Shown: piece by piece, positions 34,004 to 43,879 of the stretch
How positions within the stretch are numbered: the stretch's first letter is position 1
How the letters are laid out: each line of letters opens with the position of its first letter
NCBI GenBank assembly: GCA_020249045.1
Contig: JADCGK010000140.1
Coordinates: 1-63,772 of the forward strand
Direction: 5' to 3'
Origin: Azospirillum sp.
GTDB lineage: Bacteria; Pseudomonadota; Alphaproteobacteria; CACIAM-22H2
DNA: 63,772 nt
The notes under the pieces: model-generated
Told to the model about the DNA's origin: nothing
The model's input: the letters and a program-made list of their open reading frames with translations, nothing else
Databases searched by the model: none
Translations under genes and position numbers: made by a program

Positions 34004-34601
34004 CAAGCCGAATTTGGGCCGCCGTCTGTTCGCGGGGTTCGCCTTCGCGGCCGGCATGGCCGCCTATCACGGGCACCGGTTGTTCGGCGCGCCCGCGCAG
34101 GCGAAAGGAAGGTCGGGTATGTCCGCTTGGGACATCGAATTCACGTCCATCGACGGGGAGAAGATGCCGCTCGCCGGCTTCCGGGGCAAAGCGCTGTTGG
34201 TGGTCAACACGGCGAGCTTCTGCGGCTTCACCGGGCAGTATCGCGACCTCGAAAAGGTCTGGGACGACTACAAGGACCGCGGCCTTGTCGTGATCGGCGT
34301 GCCGTCGAACGATTTCGGCGGGCAGGAGCCGGGCTCGGTCGCCCAGATCAAGGCGTTCTGCGAAAGCTACGACGTGTCGTTCCCGCTGTCGGAGAAAAGC
34401 GAGACGCGCGGCGCCCGGCGCCATGCGTTCTACGCCTGGGTTGCGGCCGAACTGGGCGAGGGCGCCGTGCCGCGCTGGAACTTCTTCAAATATCTCGTCG
34501 GCCGCGACGGCGCTTTGGCCGGCCATTGGCCGTCTTCGGCCAACCCGACGGGCCGGGAAATCCGCGCCGCCATCGAAAAGGCCTTGGCCGCGCGTGTCTG
34601 A
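33996..34601 (+). CDS. Glutathione peroxidase-family thiol peroxidase
   Basis: A 201-residue GPx-family peroxidase. The peroxidatic cysteine is C76 in NTASFCGFTGQY, with VIGVPSNDFGGQEPGS and the Trp-containing PRWNFFKYLVGRDG. An N-terminal hydrophobic segment (about residues 10-25, FAGFAFAAGMAAY) precedes the catalytic domain and suggests membrane attachment or export. The start ATG overlaps the previous gene by 8 bp; MSAWDIEF at residue 42 would give a conventional cytoplasmic form if used. It also overlaps the next gene by 8 bp. Confidence 0.88.
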   Translation: MADKPNLGRRLFAGFAFAAGMAAYHGHRLFGAPAQAKGRSGMSAWDIEFTSIDGEKMPLAGFRGKALLVVNTASFCGFTGQYRDLEKVWDDYKDRGLVVIGVPSNDFGGQEPGSVAQIKAFCESYDVSFPLSEKSETRGARRHAFYAWVAAELGEGAVPRWNFFKYLVGRDGALAGHWPSSANPTGREIRAAIEKALAARV

Positions 34602-35727
34602 TTTCCGACTGGCACCGGGGACGATCCAGCTCAATCACGGATCGTTCGGCGCCACGCCCGAACCGGTCATGGCCGCCGCCGAGGCCTGGCGGCGCGACTT
34701 CGAGGCCGATCCGACCCATTTCATGCGCGCGCGCTGGGCCCCGTGTCTGGCCGAGGCGCGCGCCAAGCTTGCGGCGTTCCTGAACGCCGATCCCGCCGGG
34801 CTTGCGTTCGTCACGAACGCCAGCGAGGGGGCGAACGCGGTCCTTCGCTCGCTTGCGTTCGCACCCGGCGACGAAATCCTGGTCACGTCGCATGGCTATC
34901 GCGCCGTCGCCAAGACGGTGGCGCATGTCTGTGCGACGTCCGGTGCCGCCATGCGCGTGGCGGACGTGCCGTTCCCGCTGACCGATGACGCGCAAATCCT
35001 GGCGCCCATCGAAGCCGCGTTGTCCACGCGCACGCGGCTGATCGTGGTCGATCACATCACCTCGCCGACCACGACCGTTTTCCCGGTCGCGAAAATCCAG
35101 GCGCTGGGCCGCAAGCGCGGAATTCCGGTTCTGATCGATGGCGCGCACGCGCCCGGACAATTGGCGCTCGACCTTGCGGCGCTCGCGCCCGATTTTTACA
35201 TCGGCAATTGCCATAAATGGCTGTTCGCGGCGAAGGGGGCCGCGTTCCTTTGCGTCGCGCCGCCGTTCCGGATGCGGCTCCATCCGGGCACGATCTCGCA
35301 TGGCTACGGCCAAGGTTTGGCGGCGGAGTTCGATTGGACGGGCACGCGCGACGTGGGCGCGTGGTTGTCGGTTCCCGAAGGGATCGCCTATGCCGAACGG
35401 CACGGCGGCTGGCCCGCGTTGCGGGCGCGCAATGCCGCGATGATCGACGCGGCGGTCGCGACGCTCGCCAAGGCATGGGGCACGCGCATCGGCGCGGGTG
35501 CCGGTATGCGCGCGCAAATGGGGTGCGTCGAAATCCCGCTGGCGGGACCGGCCGACGAAGCGCGCGCGCAAGCGCTGTGGACCAAGCTGCACGCCGCGCA
35601 CCGCATCCAAATGCCGGTGATCGCGTTCGCGGGGGCGTTGTGGGCGCGGCCCTCGGCGCAGATCTACAATTCGCCCGCCGATTACGACGCGCTCGCCCGG
35701 GTCGATTGGCGCGCGCTTGACGCCTGA
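34594..35727 (+). CDS. Class V aminotransferase, isopenicillin N epimerase-like
   Basis: A 377-residue PLP enzyme. It has [14 protein letters not shown] at the start, a PLP-site [14 protein letters not shown] with D, the catalytic lysine K208 in GNCHKWLF, and a [15 protein letters not shown] tail motif. The family includes CefD-like epimerases and C-S lyases (for example EgtE-type), so an epimerase role is not assured; beside a molybdenum oxidoreductase and a peroxidase, a sulfur-related lyase is an alternative. GTG start, overlapping the GPx stop by 8 bp. Confidence 0.82.
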   Translation: MSDFRLAPGTIQLNHGSFGATPEPVMAAAEAWRRDFEADPTHFMRARWAPCLAEARAKLAAFLNADPAGLAFVTNASEGANAVLRSLAFAPGDEILVTSHGYRAVAKTVAHVCATSGAAMRVADVPFPLTDDAQILAPIEAALSTRTRLIVVDHITSPTTTVFPVAKIQALGRKRGIPVLIDGAHAPGQLALDLAALAPDFYIGNCHKWLFAAKGAAFLCVAPPFRMRLHPGTISHGYGQGLAAEFDWTGTRDVGAWLSVPEGIAYAERHGGWPALRARNAAMIDAAVATLAKAWGTRIGAGAGMRAQMGCVEIPLAGPADEARAQALWTKLHAAHRIQMPVIAFAGALWARPSAQIYNSPADYDALARVDWRALDA

Positions 35728-35771
35728 GGGGCGCCCGCGCGACCTTTCCGGTCAAACCCCGGGGAGACTCG

Positions 35772-37301
35772 ATGACGCCCTATCTGCTCGCCCTCGACCA
35801 GGGCACCACGTCGACGCGCGCGATCCTGTTCGACCTCGAAGGCGCGATCGTCGCGACCGCGCAGGTCGAGCTCAAACAGTATTTCCCCCAGCCGGGTTGG
35901 GTCGAACACGATCCGGAGGAAATCTGGCGGGCGGCTTTGAGCGTCGTCCGCCGGGCGCTGGAAATCGCACGCGCGCAAAGCGGGCAAATCGTGGCGCTGG
36001 GCATCACCAACCAGCGCGAAACGACCGTGATATGGGACCGCAAGACCGGCGCGCCGATCCATAAGGCCATCGTCTGGCAGGACCGCCGCACCGCCGATTG
36101 GTGCCGCAAGATGAAGGCGAAGATCGGCGACGCGGAACTGGGCAAGCGCACGGGGCTCCTGTTCGACGCCTATTTCTCGGGCTCGAAAATCGTCTGGCTG
36201 CTCGACAACGTGAAGGGCGCGCGCGCGGCCGCGCGCAAGGGCGAACTCGCCTTCGGAACGATCGACACGTTCCTGCTGTGGCGCCTGACCGGCGGCAAGG
36301 TCCACGCGACCGACGCGACCAACGCATCGCGAACGATGCTGTTCGACATCGGCAAGCAGAAATGGGACGCCGGCCTGCTGAAGGCGTTCGATGTGCCCGC
36401 TTCGTTGCTGCCCGAGGTGCGCGACTCGGCCGCCGATTACGGCGCCACCGAATCCGCCCTGTTCGGCGGTCCGATCCCGATCCGCGGCATCGCGGGCGAC
36501 CAGCAGGCCGCCACGGTCGGCCAAGCGTGCTTCAAGCCCGGCACGATCAAGGCGACCTACGGCACGGGGTGTTTCGTGCTCGCGAACACCGGCAAGAATT
36601 TCGTTCGTTCCAAAAACCGGCTGCTGTCGACCATCGCCTACCGCATCGCGGGCAAGCCGATCTACGCGATCGAGGGCTCGGTGTTCGTGTCGGGGGCCGT
36701 CGTGCAATGGCTGCGCGACGGGCTCAAGGCGATCAAGACCGCGGCCGACAGCGAAGCGCTCGCCAAATCGGTGCCGGATTCGGGCGGCGTTCACTTGGTC
36801 CCCGCGTTCACCGGATTGGGCGCGCCGTGGTGGGACCCGGACGCGCGGGGTGCGATCCTCGGCCTCACCCGGGATTCCTCGCTCGCCCATATCGTCCGCG
36901 CGGGACTCGAAGCCACGGTCTTCCAAACCCGCGATCTGATGGGCGCCATGCAGGCCGATATCGGCGCCAAAACCAAGCTCGCCGAAATCCGCGCGGACGG
37001 CGGCATGGCGGTCAACGCCTGGGTGATGCAGTTTTTGGCCGACCAACTCGCCCTGCGGGTCGACCGGCCGGCGGTGACCGAAACCACCGCCTGGGGGGCT
37101 GCGGCCTTGGCCGGTTTGGGCGCCGGTGCTTTCAAATCGCTCGACGACATCGCCAAGCGGCGGCACTCGGCGCGCCTGTTCCAGCCCTCGACCGACCGGA
37201 GCAAGCGCGATGCGCTTTATGCGGACTGGCGGGCGGCGGTTGCGCGCGTGCGGAGCGATGCGAAACCCTTTGGCGGCGGCAAACGCCGTGCTAAGTCTTA
37301 G
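35772..37301 (+). CDS. glpK: Glycerol kinase
   Basis: A 509-residue FGGY-family kinase phosphorylating glycerol to sn-glycerol-3-phosphate. It has the phosphate motif [13 protein letters not shown] near the N-terminus, the NQRET substrate site, [22 protein letters not shown] and the C-terminal [21 protein letters not shown]. Length and motifs are full. GGGGAGA precedes the ATG. It sits upstream of ugpBAEC, so glycerol and glycerophosphodiester use are grouped. Confidence 0.96.
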   Translation: MTPYLLALDQGTTSTRAILFDLEGAIVATAQVELKQYFPQPGWVEHDPEEIWRAALSVVRRALEIARAQSGQIVALGITNQRETTVIWDRKTGAPIHKAIVWQDRRTADWCRKMKAKIGDAELGKRTGLLFDAYFSGSKIVWLLDNVKGARAAARKGELAFGTIDTFLLWRLTGGKVHATDATNASRTMLFDIGKQKWDAGLLKAFDVPASLLPEVRDSAADYGATESALFGGPIPIRGIAGDQQAATVGQACFKPGTIKATYGTGCFVLANTGKNFVRSKNRLLSTIAYRIAGKPIYAIEGSVFVSGAVVQWLRDGLKAIKTAADSEALAKSVPDSGGVHLVPAFTGLGAPWWDPDARGAILGLTRDSSLAHIVRAGLEATVFQTRDLMGAMQADIGAKTKLAEIRADGGMAVNAWVMQFLADQLALRVDRPAVTETTAWGAAALAGLGAGAFKSLDDIAKRRHSARLFQPSTDRSKRDALYADWRAAVARVRSDAKPFGGGKRRAKS

Positions 37302-37404
37302 TCATAAAAGCGTCACTGAACCGTCTCCCGACGGACATCCGCGGCGCCTAAAGCAGGCGAAGGCCGGACGACGGCCATTCGCCTCAGCAGGAAAGGGAGA
37401 AGAT

Positions 37405-38763
37405 ATGATCTCGCGTCGTCATCTGTTGTCCGCGGCCGCCGGTTTGGCGCTGGTCGCGAGCGCCTCGGCCGCTTCGGCCCAGCAGCGCGTTCAAATCGAC
37501 TTTTGGCACGGTCTGACGCAGCCGCTCGGCGGCATGCTCGAGCAGATCGCCGCCGACTTCAACGCTAGCCAGCAGCGTTACCAAGTCAACGCCACGTTCC
37601 GCGGCGCCTATCCCGAAACGATGGTCGCGGCGATCGCGGCGTATCGCGCCGGGAATGCTCCCCATATCGTGCAGATGTTCGAAGTCGGCACGGCCACGAT
37701 GATGGCCGCGCGCGGCGCCATCGTGCCGGTGCAGGATCTGATGGCCGAAGCGGGCATGGCGTTCAACCCGAACGACTACATCGCCTCGGTGCGCGGCTAT
37801 TACAGCCTGCCCAACGGCGTGCTGGTCTCGATGCCGTTCAACTCCTCCACCTCGATCCTGTTCTGGAACAAGGAACACTTCCGCCGCGCCGGGTTGAACC
37901 CCGAGCAGCCGCCGCGCACCTGGGCCGAAACGCGCGAATTCGCGACGAAGCTGAAGGCCGCCGGCCTCAACTGCCCGCTGACGACCGCTTGGCCGACTTG
38001 GACGCAGTTCGAGCAGTTCTCCGCGATCCACGATGTGCCGCTCGCCACCAAGTCGAACGGTCTGGGCGGCATGGATGCCCAGCTGCGCATCAACTCGCCG
38101 CTGCACGTCCGCCACGTGCAGACGCTGGTCGACATGCAGAAGGAAGGCACGTTCCGCTACGGCGGCCGCGACGGTGCGGCCGACGCGCTGATGGCTTCGG
38201 GCGAATGCTCGATGATCCACGCGTCCTCGGGTTTGCGCGCGCGCCTGCTGCGCGAACTGCCCGGCGGCGTGGCCAATCTCGGCGCGGGCTTCCTGCCCTT
38301 CTACGACGACCATATCCGCGAGCCGAAGAACTCGATCATCGGCGGCGCGTCGTTCTGGGTCATGCAGAAGCCCGGCCGCACGCGCGAGGAATTCCGCGGC
38401 GTGGCGGAATTCTTCCGCTACATCGGCCGTCCCGAAGTGGTGGCCAAGTGGCACACCGATACGGGCTTCCTGCCGATCACCCAGGCGGGCTTCGAGATGG
38501 TGCAGCGGACGAACTTCTACCAGCAGAACCCCGGTGCCGACGTGCCGGCGCGCCAGATGCTGCGCACGCCGACCACTGAAAACTCGATGGGTCTGCGGCT
38601 CGGCAACATGCCCGAGATCCGCGTCGTGATCCAAGAGGAGCTGGAGCGCGCGCTGCAAGGCCAGCAGACGGCCAAGCAGGCGATGGATCGCGCGGTCGAA
38701 CGCGGCAACACGATCCTGCGCAACTTCGAACGCGCCAACCGCGGCGCGGCGACGCGCGGCTGA
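37405..38763 (+). CDS. ugpB: sn-Glycerol-3-phosphate ABC transporter, substrate-binding protein
   Basis: A 452-residue periplasmic binding protein with a twin-arginine signal ([23 protein letters not shown]). UgpB-type landmarks are [72 protein letters not shown] and GGASFWVMQ. It binds glycerol-3-phosphate for the UgpAE-C2 importer. AGGGAGAAGAT precedes the ATG. A strong terminator follows, before ugpA, which should leave more ugpB than permease mRNA. The 103-bp gap from glpK is AT-rich and may hold a promoter. Confidence 0.93.
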   Translation: MISRRHLLSAAAGLALVASASAASAQQRVQIDFWHGLTQPLGGMLEQIAADFNASQQRYQVNATFRGAYPETMVAAIAAYRAGNAPHIVQMFEVGTATMMAARGAIVPVQDLMAEAGMAFNPNDYIASVRGYYSLPNGVLVSMPFNSSTSILFWNKEHFRRAGLNPEQPPRTWAETREFATKLKAAGLNCPLTTAWPTWTQFEQFSAIHDVPLATKSNGLGGMDAQLRINSPLHVRHVQTLVDMQKEGTFRYGGRDGAADALMASGECSMIHASSGLRARLLRELPGGVANLGAGFLPFYDDHIREPKNSIIGGASFWVMQKPGRTREEFRGVAEFFRYIGRPEVVAKWHTDTGFLPITQAGFEMVQRTNFYQQNPGADVPARQMLRTPTTENSMGLRLGNMPEIRVVIQEELERALQGQQTAKQAMDRAVERGNTILRNFERANRGAATRG

Positions 38764-38779
38764 CGTACGACGGCGAACG

Positions 38780-38816
38780 CGGCCCGATCCCTCGCGGGAT
38801 CGGGCCGTTTTCGTTT
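38780..38816 (+). terminator. Intrinsic terminator between ugpB and ugpA
   Basis: Perfect 12-bp stem (38780-38791 and 38796-38807) with a TCGC loop and TTTTCGTTT tail. Inside the operon, it should act as an attenuator that raises the binding protein to permease ratio. Confidence 0.85.
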
Positions 38817-38824
38817 CCCGTTCC

Positions 38825-39706
38825 ATGCACAAACGCGTCATCTTCAACGACAAGCTTCTGCCCTATCTGCTGCTCGCGCCGCAGATCGCGGTGACGGTCG
38901 TCTTCTTCTTCCTGCCGGCGGGGCAGGCGGTCCTCTATTCGCTCTACATCCAGGACGCCTTCGGCCACGATTGGCAGTTCGTCTGGTTCGAGAATTTCGA
39001 GGTCGTGCTGACCGACCGCGACTATCTCGACACGGTCTGGCGCACGATCCTGTTTTCGGGCGCCGTCACGTTCGTGTCGATGGGCTCGGCGCTGATCCTG
39101 GCCGTCATGGCCGACAAACACATCCGCGGCGCCACCGTCTACAAGACGCTGATCGTGTGGCCCTATGCGGTCGCCCCCGCCGTGGCGGCCGTGCTGTGGT
39201 ACTTCATTTTCCATCCCTCGATCGGATTCGCCTCCAAGGGCTTGGTTGCGCTGGGCGTGAACTGGGACTGGAAACTCGACGGCGGCCAGGCCATGGCGAT
39301 CGTCGTGCTCGCCGCGTCGTGGAAGCAGGTCAGCTACAATTTCCTGTTTTTCCTCGCGGGCCTTCAGTCGATCCCCAAATCGGTGCTTGAGGCGGCCTCC
39401 ATCGACGGCGCGGGCTCGACCCGGCGCTTCTGGACCATCGTCTTTCCGCTGCTGTCGCCGACGACGTTCTTCCTGCTGGTCGTCAACGTGGTCTACGCCT
39501 TCTTCGATACCTTCGGCACGATCCACGCGCTGACCCAAGGCGGACCGGGCAAGGCGACCGAAACGCTGATCTACAAGGTCTATTCCGACGGCGTGCAGAA
39601 TCTCGATCTGGGCTCCTCCTCCGCGCAGTCGGTGATCCTCATGCTGATCGTCGTCGCGCTGACCGCGATCCAGTTCCGTTACGTCGAACGCAAGGTGCAT
39701 TACTGA
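38825..39706 (+). CDS. ugpA: sn-Glycerol-3-phosphate ABC transporter permease UgpA
   Basis: A 293-residue inner-membrane permease of the MalF type with six helices. The opening [26 protein letters not shown], the EAA loop [33 protein letters not shown] and [24 protein letters not shown] match UgpA. It ends in ATGG so that the ugpE ATG shares its last base region (one-base overlap). Confidence 0.94.
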   Translation: MHKRVIFNDKLLPYLLLAPQIAVTVVFFFLPAGQAVLYSLYIQDAFGHDWQFVWFENFEVVLTDRDYLDTVWRTILFSGAVTFVSMGSALILAVMADKHIRGATVYKTLIVWPYAVAPAVAAVLWYFIFHPSIGFASKGLVALGVNWDWKLDGGQAMAIVVLAASWKQVSYNFLFFLAGLQSIPKSVLEAASIDGAGSTRRFWTIVFPLLSPTTFFLLVVNVVYAFFDTFGTIHALTQGGPGKATETLIYKVYSDGVQNLDLGSSSAQSVILMLIVVALTAIQFRYVERKVHY

Positions 39707-40557
39707 TGGGTGCGGAAGCCGCACGCAGGAACTGGGTCGCGCACGCCGTGCTGCTGTTGGGCGTGGCGATCTTCGCGTTTCCGATCTACGTCGCGCTCGT
39801 CGGCTCGACGTGGGATGCGGCCACCATCGGCCGAGGATCGATGCCCCTGGTCCCGGGGCCGCTCGGCGTCGAGAACTACGTTCAGGCCTGGACGTCGGGC
39901 TCGGGCGAGCGCGTGGTCGGCGCGCCGGTCGGCGGCATGCTGTGGAATTCGATGCTGATGGCGCTCGTGATCGCTTTCGGCAAGATCGGGATTTCGATCA
40001 TCTCGGCCTACGCGGTGGTGTTCTTCAACTTCCCGGGCCGGATGTTCTTCTTCTGGATGATTTTCGTGACGCTGATGCTGCCCGTCGAGGTGCGCATCAT
40101 TCCGACCTATCAGGTCGTCGTCGACATGGGGTTGTTCGATTCGTTCTGGGGTTTGACGGTGCCGCTGATCGCCTCGGCGACGGCGACGCTGCTGTTCCGC
40201 CAGTTTTTCCTCACCATCCCGGACGAACTGGTCGAAGCCGCGAAGATCGACGGCGCGGGCCCCATCCGCTTCTTCTTCGACGTGATCCTGCCGCTGAGCC
40301 GCACCAACATCGCGGCGTTGTTCGTCATCCTCTTCATCTACGGCTGGAACCAGTATCTCTGGCCGCTGCTCATTACCAAATCGAAGGAACTGGAAACGAT
40401 CGTGATCGGCATCACCAAGATGATCGGCACGGGCGATTCGCAGACCGATTGGAACATCATCATGGCCACGACGATCATGGCCATGCTGCCCCCCGTGCTG
40501 GTCGTGCTGTTCATGCAGCGCTGGTTCGTGAAGGGGCTCGTGGACAGCGAGAAATAG
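39706..40557 (+). CDS. ugpE: sn-Glycerol-3-phosphate ABC transporter permease UgpE
   Basis: A 283-residue MalG-type permease. ILFAFPIYVALVGSTWD-like opening, KIGISIISAYAVVFFNFPGRMFFFWMIFVTLMLPVEVRIIPTY, the EAA loop IPDELVEAAKIDGAGPIRFFFDVILPLSRTN and YGWNQYLWPLLITKSKELETIVIGITKM support the call. It pairs with UgpA. Followed 12 bp later by ugpC. Confidence 0.95.
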   Translation: MGAEAARRNWVAHAVLLLGVAIFAFPIYVALVGSTWDAATIGRGSMPLVPGPLGVENYVQAWTSGSGERVVGAPVGGMLWNSMLMALVIAFGKIGISIISAYAVVFFNFPGRMFFFWMIFVTLMLPVEVRIIPTYQVVVDMGLFDSFWGLTVPLIASATATLLFRQFFLTIPDELVEAAKIDGAGPIRFFFDVILPLSRTNIAALFVILFIYGWNQYLWPLLITKSKELETIVIGITKMIGTGDSQTDWNIIMATTIMAMLPPVLVVLFMQRWFVKGLVDSEK

Positions 40558-40569
40558 GGCGGACGGATC

Positions 40570-41634
40570 ATGGCGCAGGTCGAACTTCGCGCGATCAAGA
40601 AAAGCTTCGGCGACGTCGCCGTGATCCACGGCGTCGATTGCCCGATCGCGGACGGCGAGTTCGTCGTCATCCTGGGGCCGTCGGGCTGCGGGAAGTCGAC
40701 GTTGCTGCGCATCGTGGCGGGTCTCGAAACCCAGTCCTCGGGCGACGTCGTGATCGGCGGCAAGGTCGTCAACACCGTCGAACCCAAGGACCGGAACATC
40801 GCGATGGTGTTCCAGAACTACGCGCTCTATCCGCATATGAGCGTGCGCGAGAACATGGCCTACGGGCTCAAGGTGCGCGGGCTGCCGAAGCCGGAGATCG
40901 AAGCGGCCGTCGCGCGCGCGGCCAAGATCCTGGAGCTCGAAAAACTGCTCGACCGGCGGCCGCGCCAGCTTTCCGGCGGCCAGCGCCAGCGCGTGGCGAT
41001 GGGCAGGGCCATCGTGCGCAATCCCGAAGTCTTCCTGTTCGACGAGCCGTTGTCCAATCTCGACGCTAAACTGCGCGTGCAGATGCGCATCGAGCTGAAG
41101 CAGCTGCACAGCCAACTTAAAACGACCTCGATCTACGTCACGCACGATCAGGTCGAGGCGATGACGCTGGCCGACCGTCTGATCGTGATGAACGGCGGCC
41201 GGGCCGAACATATCGGTGCACCCCTCGACGTCTACGCGCGTCCGGCCACGACCTTCGTCGCCGGCTTCATCGGCGCGCCGGCGATGAACCTCGTCCCCGG
41301 CACGTTGGTCGCGGGCGGCGTCGCCATCGACGGCACGAAACTGGGTGTCGCGCATCCGGCCAAGACGGTGACGGGTGCCGACGTCACCGTCGGGTTCCGG
41401 CCCGAAACGCTGCATTTGGACCCGGCCGGACCGGTCGCGCTGCTCGTCACCTTGGTCGGAGCGTTGGGCGCCGACACGCTGGTCCACGGTCGGATGGGCG
41501 GTCCCCAGGGCCCGACCATCACCGCCCGCTTGCCCGGTGTGGTCAAGGTGCGGGAGGGCGAACGCATGGTGCTGCGCGTGGCGCCCGAGGATATCCATCT
41601 GTTCGACCGCGCCACCGGCCGCCGGATCGATTGA
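40570..41634 (+). CDS. ugpC: sn-Glycerol-3-phosphate ABC transporter ATP-binding protein
   Basis: A 354-residue MalK-type ATPase. Walker [14 protein letters not shown]-loop [22 protein letters not shown], signature [19 protein letters not shown], Walker [18 protein letters not shown]-loop [15 protein letters not shown] and a C-terminal TOBE domain ([26 protein letters not shown]). It completes glpK-ugpB-A-E-C. No UgpQ phosphodiesterase is found here. Confidence 0.95.
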   Translation: MAQVELRAIKKSFGDVAVIHGVDCPIADGEFVVILGPSGCGKSTLLRIVAGLETQSSGDVVIGGKVVNTVEPKDRNIAMVFQNYALYPHMSVRENMAYGLKVRGLPKPEIEAAVARAAKILELEKLLDRRPRQLSGGQRQRVAMGRAIVRNPEVFLFDEPLSNLDAKLRVQMRIELKQLHSQLKTTSIYVTHDQVEAMTLADRLIVMNGGRAEHIGAPLDVYARPATTFVAGFIGAPAMNLVPGTLVAGGVAIDGTKLGVAHPAKTVTGADVTVGFRPETLHLDPAGPVALLVTLVGALGADTLVHGRMGGPQGPTITARLPGVVKVREGERMVLRVAPEDIHLFDRATGRRID

Positions 41635-41643
41635 GGGCGGGGG

Positions 41644-42093
41644 ATGCGGGCGCTCGAAACCCGTATCCCGCCGCCCGTCGTGGCGCTGACGCTCGGTGCG
41701 CTTGCCTGGGTTGCGGGCGGCCCGGGATTCGATTTTCCCGGCCGAGCGGCCGCGACGTTCCTTGCGGCCGCATCGGGGCTCGGGATCGAACTCGCCGCGG
41801 CACTTGCCTTCCTCAGGCGGCGGACGACGCTGCTGCCTTGGGCGCCGCAGCGCACGCAAGCCCTCGTGACGTCCGGCCTGTTCGGGTTCAGCCGCAACCC
41901 GATGTATGTGGGCCAAGCCCTGTTGCTCGTCGCGTGGACGCTCCATCTCGGCGCATGGGCCGGCCTCGCGGCCGTACCCGCTTACGTGCTGTACATGAAC
42001 CGATTCCAGATCGGTCCCGAGGAGCGCATCCTCGCCGCCAAGTTCGGCGCCGATTACGACGCCTATCGCGCGCGCGTCCGGCGCTGGCTTTAA
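41644..42093 (+). CDS. Isoprenylcysteine carboxyl methyltransferase-like membrane protein
   Basis: A 149-residue integral-membrane protein with about four helices and the ICMT/PEMT-like motif SGLFGFSRNPMYVGQ, followed by EERILAAKFGADYDAYRARVRRW near the C-terminus, the usual SAM-binding tail of this family. Such proteins methylate small lipids or unknown acceptors in bacteria. It follows ugpC by 9 bp and is convergent with the EEP gene, overlapping it by 4 bp. Substrate unknown. Confidence 0.75.
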   Translation: MRALETRIPPPVVALTLGALAWVAGGPGFDFPGRAAATFLAAASGLGIELAAALAFLRRRTTLLPWAPQRTQALVTSGLFGFSRNPMYVGQALLLVAWTLHLGAWAGLAAVPAYVLYMNRFQIGPEERILAAKFGADYDAYRARVRRWL

Positions 42094-42968
42094 AGATCCA
42101 TCTCGGTCCAGATCGGCTGGTGGTCGGAGCCTTGCGCCTTCTGGTCGATCCAGGCTTTGCGCACGCGCGGCGCAAGCTCGGTCGACACGAAACAATAGTC
42201 GAGACGGCGCAGCGTGCGCGGCGGCTCGCACGAGTCGCAGGTCCAGTCCTTCGGATCGTTCTCCGCTCCGCCGGCGGCCACGAACGCGTCGATCAATCCG
42301 CCCGCATGGCTCATCCGGCCGTAATCGGCCGAATAGGGGCCCGTCAGGCGCGTATAGAGCGGCGAGTCGGGCGGGATGTTGTAGTCGCCCATATAGACCG
42401 CGGCCGCCGGCATCGGCGGCGGACCGAAGCCCAGGGTCCAGGCCTCCTCCTTATGCGTGCCGCACCAAGCCCCGCCTTCGAGCGGGGCGGTCCGGTGGAT
42501 CTCCAGCAGCTTTTCGACCTGCGGGGCGCGGTCGCCATCGCCGACATGGCTCAGATGCAGCGAATTCACGCGCAAGGCGCCCGCCTTCGGCGTTTCGATC
42601 ACCGCTTCGATCATCGAACGCTGCAGCGAGTACTGCCGCGCCAATCCCATTTTGGGCAGCGGATAGTGGCGCGACGAAAGAATGGGCGTCTTCGACAGCA
42701 CCATATTGCCGAATTGACGGCGCCGCCCGCCCGGCTTGCCGCCGTTGGCGTCCATGTCGAAACCGGGACCGTAGACCCAGTGATAGGCGCCGCCGAGCAG
42801 GGCTGCGATTTCCGCCGGTTGATCGGCGTCGCCCGAGCGCGGCCAGAACCGTTCGACCTCCTGTAGCGCGATCACATCCGCGCCTTCGAGCGCGGCGCAG
42901 ATCCGCGCGAGGTCGAATTTTCCGTCTTTCCCTTTGCCGTATTGGATATTGTAGCTCGCGAAGCGCAT
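42090..42968 (-). CDS. Endonuclease/exonuclease/phosphatase family protein
   Basis: A 292-residue EEP-fold hydrolase. The family motifs are SYNIQYGKG (start), ALQEVE, GDYNIPPDSP and SDHQPI, giving the catalytic Asn, Glu, Asp and His. Targets in this family range from DNA to phosphoesters; none can be read here. No signal peptide. A strong GGGAGGATT ribosome site precedes its ATG. Its start codon shares the CATG tetranucleotide with the divergent EamA gene. Confidence 0.82.
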   Translation of the reverse strand: MRFASYNIQYGKGKDGKFDLARICAALEGADVIALQEVERFWPRSGDADQPAEIAALLGGAYHWVYGPGFDMDANGGKPGGRRRQFGNMVLSKTPILSSRHYPLPKMGLARQYSLQRSMIEAVIETPKAGALRVNSLHLSHVGDGDRAPQVEKLLEIHRTAPLEGGAWCGTHKEEAWTLGFGPPPMPAAAVYMGDYNIPPDSPLYTRLTGPYSADYGRMSHAGGLIDAFVAAGGAENDPKDWTCDSCEPPRTLRRLDYCFVSTELAPRVRKAWIDQKAQGSDHQPIWTEMDL

Positions 42969-43857
42969 GACGAATCCTCCCGCCCGACTATACCTCGCCT
43001 TGACCTATATGGTCGCCATGGGTGCGATCTGGGGCCTGCAGTTTTCGACGGCCAAGATCGGGCGCGCGCACGGTATCCCCCCGTCGGCCTGGGTGTTTTG
43101 GATGGGCGTTTCGGGCGCCGCGGTGCTGCTGGCGATTTCCGCCGCGCGCGGCGGCCGGCCGTGGGTCCTGGCGGGCGAATGGCGCTACGCCATCGTCGCC
43201 GGGGCGACGGCCGTGGCGATACCGAACACGATCATGGCGCTCGTCGTCGGCCATGTGCCCGCCGGGATCGCCGCGTTGCTCAACACCTTGTCGCCGCTTA
43301 TGACCTATGCGATCGCACTCGGCTTGCGCATGGATGCGCTGCATCGCTTGCGCGTCGCGGGCTTGGGCTTCGGTTTCGCGGGAGCCGTGTTGGTTCTGGG
43401 GCCGCGCGCCAGCCTGCCCGATCCCGCGATGTGGCCGTGGGTCGCGTTGTGCTTATGGGTGCCGTTCTTCTACGCCGCGTCCAACATCTATATCGGCCGG
43501 TTCCGGCCGCCGGGGGCGGAGTCGATCGGGCTGGGCGGGGCGATGCAGGCGGGCGCGGTCGCCAGCGTGCTGCCGCTGGCGCTCGTCGACGGCTTCTACG
43601 TGCCGTTGCCGCCCGCGCATCCGGGCGATTGGGCGCTTTTGGCGCAGGCCTCGGTCAATTGGATCGGGTCGCTGTTGTTTTTCGAGGTGATGCGCCTCGC
43701 CGGCCCCGTGTTCTTCAGCCAAACCGGGTTCCTGGTCACGCTGTGCGGCGTGTTCTGGGGATGGCTGCTGTTCGGCGAAACGCACAGCGCCTATGTGTGG
43801 GCGGCGATGGTCGCGATTTTCGCGGGCTTGGCGCTGGTCACCCGCGCGGGCCGCTGA
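42967..43857 (+). CDS. EamA/DMT-family transporter
   Basis: A 296-residue exporter-type protein with ten predicted helices in two EamA repeats. Landmarks include MVAMGAIWGLQFSTAKIG, an LSPLMTYAIALGLRMDALH helix pair, and FFSQTGFLVTLCGVFWGWLLFGETHSAYVWAAMVAIFAGLALV at the end. Substrate probably an amino acid or drug-like metabolite. No Shine-Dalgarno precedes the first ATG and its 5' region is the other gene's coding sequence, so it may be leaderless or start at an internal ATG (residue 15 or 18). Confidence 0.82.
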   Translation: MTNPPARLYLALTYMVAMGAIWGLQFSTAKIGRAHGIPPSAWVFWMGVSGAAVLLAISAARGGRPWVLAGEWRYAIVAGATAVAIPNTIMALVVGHVPAGIAALLNTLSPLMTYAIALGLRMDALHRLRVAGLGFGFAGAVLVLGPRASLPDPAMWPWVALCLWVPFFYAASNIYIGRFRPPGAESIGLGGAMQAGAVASVLPLALVDGFYVPLPPAHPGDWALLAQASVNWIGSLLFFEVMRLAGPVFFSQTGFLVTLCGVFWGWLLFGETHSAYVWAAMVAIFAGLALVTRAGR

Positions 43858-43879
43858 CCCGCGCCCGCCGGCGCCGATC

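Noticed and set aside
39700-42231. An 843-codon open frame on the minus strand over ugpE and ugpC
   Set aside because: Antisense shadow of the transporter genes; composition and lack of motifs show it is not coding.
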